From assembly GCA_039090855.1 (NCBI GenBank), contig CM076995.1, positions 120,044,270 through 120,108,269 on the forward strand: a DNA stretch of 64,000 nucleotides, in the 5' to 3' direction. This document shows positions 58,331 through 64,000 of this stretch, in pieces. The position numbers and the translations under genes are program-made. Under the pieces are notes generated by a model, which did not search any database, was not told the DNA's origin, and saw only the letters and a list, made by a program, of their open reading frames with translations. Each line of letters begins with the position of its first letter. Positions within the stretch are counted from its first letter, which is position 1. The stretch is from Macrothele yani. Lineage: Eukaryota; Arthropoda; Arachnida; Araneae; Macrothelidae.

Positions 58331-58682
58331 ATCCTGGGCAAAGCCCTGCACAAAAATGAGAATTTTTTTCTTCTTTCTTTTGATTGTTTGATTGGAAAAA
58401 TTCCAAAAGAAAATTTGTATTATTAGTAACCAGTCTCCAGATTTCCTGAAGGCAATGTGAGCCACTACAATAGTTCAATAACTGGGTAACACATTATAGC
58501 TTTCCATATCCATTGACTAGAGTGCACTGAATACCCCGTTGGTGAGACAGACAACTCTTGTCAACTCATTGCCTTGACAAAGCTCAGGAACAGTAATGCA
58601 GGAGCAGATATATGCTGAACTGTGTATGCGTAAAACTGTCTTTCAGGGCTTGGTCGTTTTTGCATTGTCAGCCAGTGAGCAG

Positions 58683-58725
58683 CTGATTTTCATTTGTGCA
58701 GTTAAGCTACACAAATGAAAATCAG
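58683..58725. repeat. Hairpin, 16-bp perfect arms
   Basis: CTGATTTTCATTTGTG at 58683-58698 pairs with 58710-58725 across an 11-base loop. It is followed within 16 bases by a second, longer hairpin. Confidence 0.95.
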
Positions 58726-58740
58726 TCCACTTTCTTCATT

Positions 58741-58809
58741 AAAAGTCCACTTTCTTCATTTTACTTACATGGCTTGCTCATGTAAGTAAAATGAAGAAAG
58801 TGGACTTTT
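58741..58809. repeat. Perfect hairpin, 31-bp arms, 7-base loop
   Basis: The arm 58741-58771 (starting AAAAGTCCACTTTCTTCATT) pairs without mismatch with 58779-58809; the loop is GCTTGCT. The word GTCCACTTTCTTCATT also stands just before it at 58725-58740. Size and loop are like a small-RNA precursor, but a perfect stem is also typical of recent palindromes. Confidence 0.95.
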
Positions 58810-59220
58810 TATTAGAATACCCTTTTATAGTTTATTAAGAAATGAAGGAAAGAAAATAATGTTATAGACTTGGGCCCACATCGACCAAATATTTGCTTGG
58901 TGCAAAAACATAATCAGTCTAGAACTTTCAATGTGGAGTGATATAGCAAAATATCCTAGTTAAGTGGTATAGCAAATATTAAGTTAAGTTGAAAGCAAAC
59001 ATGCTTTGTTTTGTTTCCTCTGTTTACTGCTGTTTAGTTTCTACTGTTTTTTTTTTTCTTTTTTTTATGTTATACAGCACTGCATATAAATAATTTTTTT
59101 TACATCATTCTATATTAAGTATGATTTCAGCAGGTGGAAACTGGAAACTTCACAATCCACTGAAATTATATTTCGCAGTACAGAAGAAAGTTGAGAGAAA
59201 ATTAAAAAATATTTAACCCT
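58810..59220. other. AT-rich spacer
   Basis: A T-run near 59048. No gene recognised. Confidence 0.5.
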
Positions 59221-59400
59221 GGATAAATTTTAGGTCACTTTATGCCACTGCTCTGACCTGTATTGTTTTTAAATATCATTTTATTTCATAATTCTTTATG
59301 TTTCAGTATGAAAATGGAGACAAAAATTTTCAACATCAAATGTTGGATGGGGCAATAACATCTCTCAAAATCAAATTTTTTTTTCACAATGTTTCTTCTG
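59220..59400 (+). repeat. Isolated unit of the 140-bp satellite
   Basis: TTTCAGTATGAAAATGGAGA, then TGTTGGATGGGGCAATAACA and TCTCTCAAAATCAAATTTTT parallel the unit core and following segments of the 57570-58330 array. Confidence 0.75.
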
Positions 59401-60448
59401 TCATGATTATTGTGATAGTAAGTCGAAAGATCTTACTTTGCACTTTAAAAAGTATACCAAGGAATGCCTGCCTGCTCTACGTTTGCATGCTGCTGACAGA
59501 CATTGTTTGGCATGGCTGAAATCAACAGACCTGGATTCCTGTGGAGTAATGTAATATTCACAGTCATAATGAACACAATGATAAAATTTGACAATGCTGT
59601 GAATCCTCAAAACACCTTTTGAATGGGTTGGAAATTTTCACATTTGTATACATTATATATGGTTAGAAACAATTAGGTTACAGCAAAACACTAATATGGT
59701 AAAAACCTAAGAGGGAAAGATTTGATTCCAATAATGCAAAAAATAACAGAGGCTTCCAAGAACCCAACTTGTCAACTAGAATGTTGATTCATAGGTTGAA
59801 CAAGAATTTTATTAAAACATTACAAAAAAAAAAAAAAATTCTTAATCTAGGTTTGGAAATGTTAGAACTATGAATGCTTTACATGCCACTACCTGTGATC
59901 TATAAACAATAGCATTTCATAGTGAATTCTTCATGTGATTGTGTGGGCACTGGGAAGTCTGAAGTTTTCAATTTATATTTCTAAAAATAATAATTAAACA
60001 GGAATTAAAAATACTCACAGGCTTTACTCAGATTAAAATACTTAAATTCTAACTTAACTTGAAGAGCTTTCCATTATTTTTCATATCTTCTGAGTTCTTT
60101 TGTATTTTCAGACATTTCTGGCCTCTAGATCTTTATCATGGCCTGTTGTTCTCAGGGAAATTGTATCAAAAGTTTTGTTAACACAGAAAGAACTTAAATT
60201 TTGTTGCCAGACTCCTCCTATAATGGTGTCATTAAATTAAAATCTTTGCAAGTTATTTTTTTAATTAAGTTGTTGAAAATGTAATTTTTAAGTTTTGTAG
60301 GTTTATTAATGGAACAATATTTTTGGATCTAATAGAAACTTTCTCTACTTTTATGAAGTTCATAGTTCAATATTTTAATTTTATGCCCAACAAAGGTTTA
60401 CATTTGCATAACTGTATGTGATTTGCCAATACACTATTTTCATCTTTG
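59401..60448. other. AT-rich spacer
   Basis: A-run near 59823-59837. The part next to 60449 may hold more decayed Penelope-like sequence on the minus strand. No gene recognised. Confidence 0.45.
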
Positions 60449-60700
60449 TTATTTAATAACTTTATGTTTCTTAATTCTGAGTTCTAATTTTTGAGACATG
60501 TGTCCTACATAATAATCGTTACAGCACAGTGGAATTTGATATACAACATTTTGTGGCATCTTGCAATGTGTATTACTGGAAGGTTTTTTATTGGCTAGAT
60601 TTGTTAGTCTGTTTTGAGCTGTAGTTGCTACTTTTACATCATTCTTTAGTAAATGTTTACTAATTTTGTTATTTAATTTTCCGTAATTTGACAATGCCAC
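60449..60700 (-). pseudogene. GIY-YIG endonuclease fragment of a Penelope-like element
   Basis: The minus-strand frame reads KLNNKISKHLLKNDVKVATT, then NRLTNLANKK, NVVYQIPLCCNDYYVGHMSQ and KLELRIKKHKVIK. The VVYxIPCxC--YYVG--xxxLxxRIKxH pattern is the linker plus GIY-YIG nuclease start of Penelope-like proteins; here the second Cys-containing block reads LCCNDYYVG. The RT part is absent. It lies 55 kb from the RT fragment at 2170-5067, which lacks this domain, so they are probably separate insertions. Confidence 0.7.
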
Positions 60701-61006
60701 ACATAGCTGCCAAACTTTTGGGGTGTCTATCAGTAATAATTTGAAACCTAAAAAAGTACGAACAAAACGTCGAGCTGTTTCTCAAAGTTACTAACTAACA
60801 TTATTGTATTATCAAGTATGGTAAAACTAGCACACTCACCTTATAATAATATATCAAGCATGGTGAAAAAGACTTCTTAAATAAATTATTTTTCCAAGTT
60901 TGCACTATACCGGCACTGTATGTGAACAGATTTTCATGGGAAAATTCCATTCAAAGTATGACAGATGCATATATCAGGCCTCAGACATATGCTACCGTTG
61001 CATATA
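60701..61006. other. AT-rich spacer
   Basis: No gene recognised between the Penelope fragment and the family-A copy. Confidence 0.5.
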
Positions 61007-61008
61007 TA

Positions 61009-62424
61009 CACTGCTGGCCACCCAAAATACAACACCAAGAAGGAAGCATCCGATTGGCCTGAAATTCGCAGCATGTGTCGCCCGCGAGAGGACATGCAAA
61101 CGATTAGCATTGCAGGGCATATGCAAATCATGTGCGCCCGGCACGCCACCGAGAAGCACTATAAAAGAAGGGTGCACAGAAGGCGGGGTGTAAGTAGTGG
61201 AAGTGTGTTGTGCTGCCGGACCTGTGCGTGGGAAGCTTCCTGATGCCTCGTCGCAGAATACGGCAGTCATTCCAGCACGTTTCGGAGTTTGACAGAGGAC
61301 GAATAGTAGCTTATCGCGACAGTGGTTTATCGTACCGAGACATCGCCGCCCGTGTGGGACATCATCCAGTCACAGTGAGGCGAGTATGGATTCGGTGGGT
61401 GCAGGAGGGAGGGACGGACTGACGTGAGCGATTGGCGCAGCCGCGGCACACCACTAAACGAGAGGAGCGGCATGTTCTACGGGGGGCATTGACGGCTTGC
61501 ACCGCCACATCACGAATGTTAGCGTAGGAATTAGAGTGGGCTGCGCAACAACCTGTGTCAGCATGTACCATTCGATGTCGTCTGCAGGAGCAGGGACTTG
61601 TTGCATGGCGGCCATTGCTCCGATTACCATTGACGTTACACCACCGGTGAGTGCGGCAGCAGTGGGCCATTGAACGCCGCACCTGGACAACAGACTGCCA
61701 CGACATTGTCTTCTTCGACGAATCCTGCTTCTGCTTGCAACACCACGATGGTCGGATCCACGTGTGGCGGCACCGCAGAGAGAGACTGTATGATGCCTGC
61801 ATTATATTATGCATCGCCATACCGATCCGTCGCCTGGCGTTATGGTTTGGGGTACAATTGGATATGACACCCGTACCCCTCTGGTACGCATCGCCGGTAC
61901 ACTCAACAGCCACCACTATATCTCCGACGTTTTGGAGCCTGTAGTCCTCCCTTACCTGCAGGACCTGCAAGCGGTCATGTTTCAACAGGACAATGCGTGC
62001 CTGCACGTGGCATGCATCGTGCAACAATTCTTCACAGCCCACCAGGTGTCACTGCTGCCGTGGCCAGCCTGTTCTCCCGATATGTCGCCCATCGAACACG
62101 CGTGGTCGCTGATCGGCAACCGAGTGGCCCGGCAAGCACCACTCGCGGCTACGCCTGATGAACTGTGGCAATGTGTGGAAGCAGCCTGGACCGACATACC
62201 CCAAGCCCACATCCAAAGCCTCTTTCGTTCGATGCCGCAGCGTGTAGTGGCCGTTATTACCAGCCATGGGGGCCACACGAACTATTGATGTCTGCGTGTT
62301 CCGCAAGTTGCATGGGCCTGTAAGCTCAATCGTTTCATCTTTGCATCCGTTGTTATGTGTCCAGTAAATCTGGCTTTGCTATCACGTGCCCTTCTCGGTG
62401 TTGCATTTTGGGTGGCCAGCAGTG
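61009..62424 (+). mobile_element. Tc1-like DNA transposon, family A, right copy
   Basis: The inverted ends of about 32 bp begin CACTGCTGGCCACCCAAAAT at 61009 and end with the reverse complement at 62424. TA flanks both (61007-61008 and 62425-62426). Length 1416 bp. It is nearly collinear with the left-edge copy apart from the solo LTR there. Confidence 0.95.
61243..62288 (+). pseudogene. Tc1-like DDE transposase, family A, right copy
   Basis: Starts MPRRRIRQSFQHVSEFDRGR and ends GGHTNY-stop at 62288. Stops lie near 61420 (TGA), 61527 (TAG) and 61649 (TGA). A 5-bp insertion near 61802-61806 shifts the frame; the left copy lacks it. The catalytic blocks survive: VFFDESCFCLQ, MFQQDNACLHVACIV and WPACSPDMSPIEHAW (DD34E). 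The lesions differ from those of the left copy, so the two decayed independently after transposition. Confidence 0.9.
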
Positions 62425-62442
62425 TATATATATATATATATA

Positions 62443-63114
62443 CCACATTTTTTTTTTCAGATTAACTGCAGAAGCATATAATCCAGAGAGTGAAATTCAA
62501 AAAAAGAAATAAAATTCCTTCGTATAATCCCACTGTGGCGCATAATGTGCAGGCCGTGAAATACCGGCAATGTTGATCCTGAACTGCAACTTCATGTAGT
62601 AACATTGCAATTCATAGGTTGACCCAGCAGTCCAAAGAAATAGGAAAAAAAGAAATCTCATTAAAAATAATAAATGTCATTTTCCAAATGATTTTTCTTA
62701 CTTCCAAGTGAATAAAGAGCAAAAACTCCAATTTTTTTTAAGCAGCTCCGTAGTTAAGACATGTAGCATCCATGAGTGTGTGAGATTCTATGCTTCCCAC
62801 AGCAGGCAATCATTCGCAAAAGCAAATAATATGGTCTTAGTTGCTTTGAATTTTCTGTCAAAATGCTCATAAAAATAATAAAAAGCTACTTTCCAACTGT
62901 GCCTTACATTTTACTGTTATTAATGCATTTCTGGTGATTTCCTAAATATACGACCTCTCCCGATAATTCCAACTGCAATTTTTTAACAATCAAAGTGCCG
63001 CAAAAATTTTCTTATTTAAATTGGCAAATTATCTGCATTAGCATATAATTTGCAGAATCTAAACTGATAACTTTTTAAACAGATAATCTACAGATCATGT
63101 GACAAAAAATACAG
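62443..63114 (-). mobile_element. Non-autonomous pogo-type element, related to 53263-54451
   Basis: On the minus strand the outer end reads TACTGTATTTTTTGTCACAT, then GATTATCTGTTTAAAAAG, close to the left shoulder of the 53263 element (GGATTATCTGCTAAAAAG). The other end lies in a TA run at 62425-62442, next to the family-A end. No coding. Confidence 0.6.
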
Positions 63115-63116
63115 TA

Positions 63117-64000
63117 TTTTAGGGGATTTAACATTTTTGTGGCTGTCTATTTATATGCAGTCTATATGTGAACCAATTTTCACACCAAAATTAAATAGAC
63201 ACTAAATTGCAGGAGCCTTTGTCAAGCACCCTCCCCCTGCCCTTTTTTTTCCAGGTTTGTACGACTAGTACATGTACACCGATTTTCATGCCTAAATCCC
63301 ATTGGAAAGTCTCCAAAAAAGGGAAGGGCAGAGACGGACATTCCGAAAATTATACAGATATAACTTTGAACACCAATACATCTTTTAGTTTGTTTTGCAA
63401 AAAAAAAAAAAAAAAATAAAATAATAATAATTACCCACCACCTACTTCCTAAACAGCTATAAAAACAATGGCAGGAGCTGCGAATTTGAAGATAATCACA
63501 AAAGTGCAGTGTTGCTGACAGATCTATCAGAACCAATTTTAACATCATGTCTGTTTTGTGATGCACACATAGTTCCAAAGTTCACATGATGTGTAATCTT
63601 CTAAGTTTTTTTAGTTGCAATAACTCCAATGTCCACACTGGCATTTTCAATGTATTGTAGTACTGCTAATAAAAAAACTAGAACACTGATGTGAAATGGA
63701 AATCAGTTTTTCGCGATATATTGATACACCGCCCAACTCTTCTGTTGATCAAAAGTTGGAGGTTCATTCACAAATTGAGCTGCAGACTGGCTAGCAAGTA
63801 GTAACTTTCCAAAACTTTTTTGGTATGATCTGTAATTCTGTACAGTCAGCTGAAAATCCATAATAATTGTGCAAAATCCATAATAGTTAGCAACCTCTGG
63901 GCATGTATTTGATCATTTTATCAGTTTTTTTCTTTTTACAGATTTTGTGATGTTTTTTTCAGATTGTTTTTATCTGACATGTTGCACAATGTTAATGACA
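63117..64000. other. AT-rich stretch to window end
   Basis: A-run at 63400-63416. Short open frames only; no gene recognised. Confidence 0.5.

Noticed and set aside
61362..62042. 226-codon minus-strand frame opposite the family-A transposase
   Set aside because: It is the antisense shadow of the transposase; the same shadow appears opposite the left copy.
1..64000. Prokaryotic systems such as CRISPR arrays, operons or phage
   Set aside because: Repeat types, element families, TATA/AATAAA signals and lack of tightly packed genes all point to a eukaryotic nuclear genome; no regular spacer-repeat array was seen.

Overview
The window is non-coding, repeat-dominated DNA from an animal nuclear genome, most likely an invertebrate. 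The support is many Tc1/mariner, hAT, pogo-type, Penelope-like, LINE and LTR element remains, tRNA-derived SINEs with A-tails, long AT-rich stretches, microsatellites, and no operon-like coding. A chelicerate or a mollusc would fit the mix of families, but nothing here fixes the taxon. No intact gene was found. Nearly all recognisable coding sequence is decayed transposase or reverse transcriptase.

Layout, left part (1-32450). This is an accessory, nested-transposon region. A Tc1-like copy (family A, minus strand, cut by the window start) carries a solo LTR. Next comes a Penelope-like reverse transcriptase (minus) split precisely by Tc1-like element B, then a LINE 3' fragment. A Tc1-like gene (C) is opened by about 2.1 kb that contains a SINE, followed by a decayed hAT start, Tc1-like D, a mariner helix-turn-helix fragment and an element with CCCAGCA termini. 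From 17391 to 25067 lies a 7.7-kb hAT (ZMYM1-like) element with matching ends and an 8-bp target duplication. It contains a small LTR retrotransposon, Tc1-like E, a SINE and a perfect 225-bp tandem duplication. Then follow family G (holding Tc1-like F and a SINE), a tRNA-like SINE head, Tc1-like I inside the arm of a long hairpin, and a second family-G copy (H) with its own SINE.

Right part (32455-64000). This is mostly AT-rich sequence without clear genes, perhaps intron or intergenic DNA. It holds Tc1-like J, three elements with CCGTA-type ends flanked by TA, two LINE fragments, old SINEs, several long inverted repeats, a diverged satellite with a period near 140 bp, a Penelope GIY-YIG fragment, and at the far right a second family-A copy in the opposite orientation to the first. 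One minus-strand stretch near 38450-38630 is the only candidate for a host exon, and the support is weak.

Order of events. Nesting gives relative ages. The hAT, Penelope and family-G elements are older than the Tc1-like copies E, B and F inside them, and the SINE was still moving after family G landed. All eleven Tc1-like transposases carry frameshifts, stops or lost catalytic residues, so none looks autonomous. Copy I, with one frameshift, is the least damaged.
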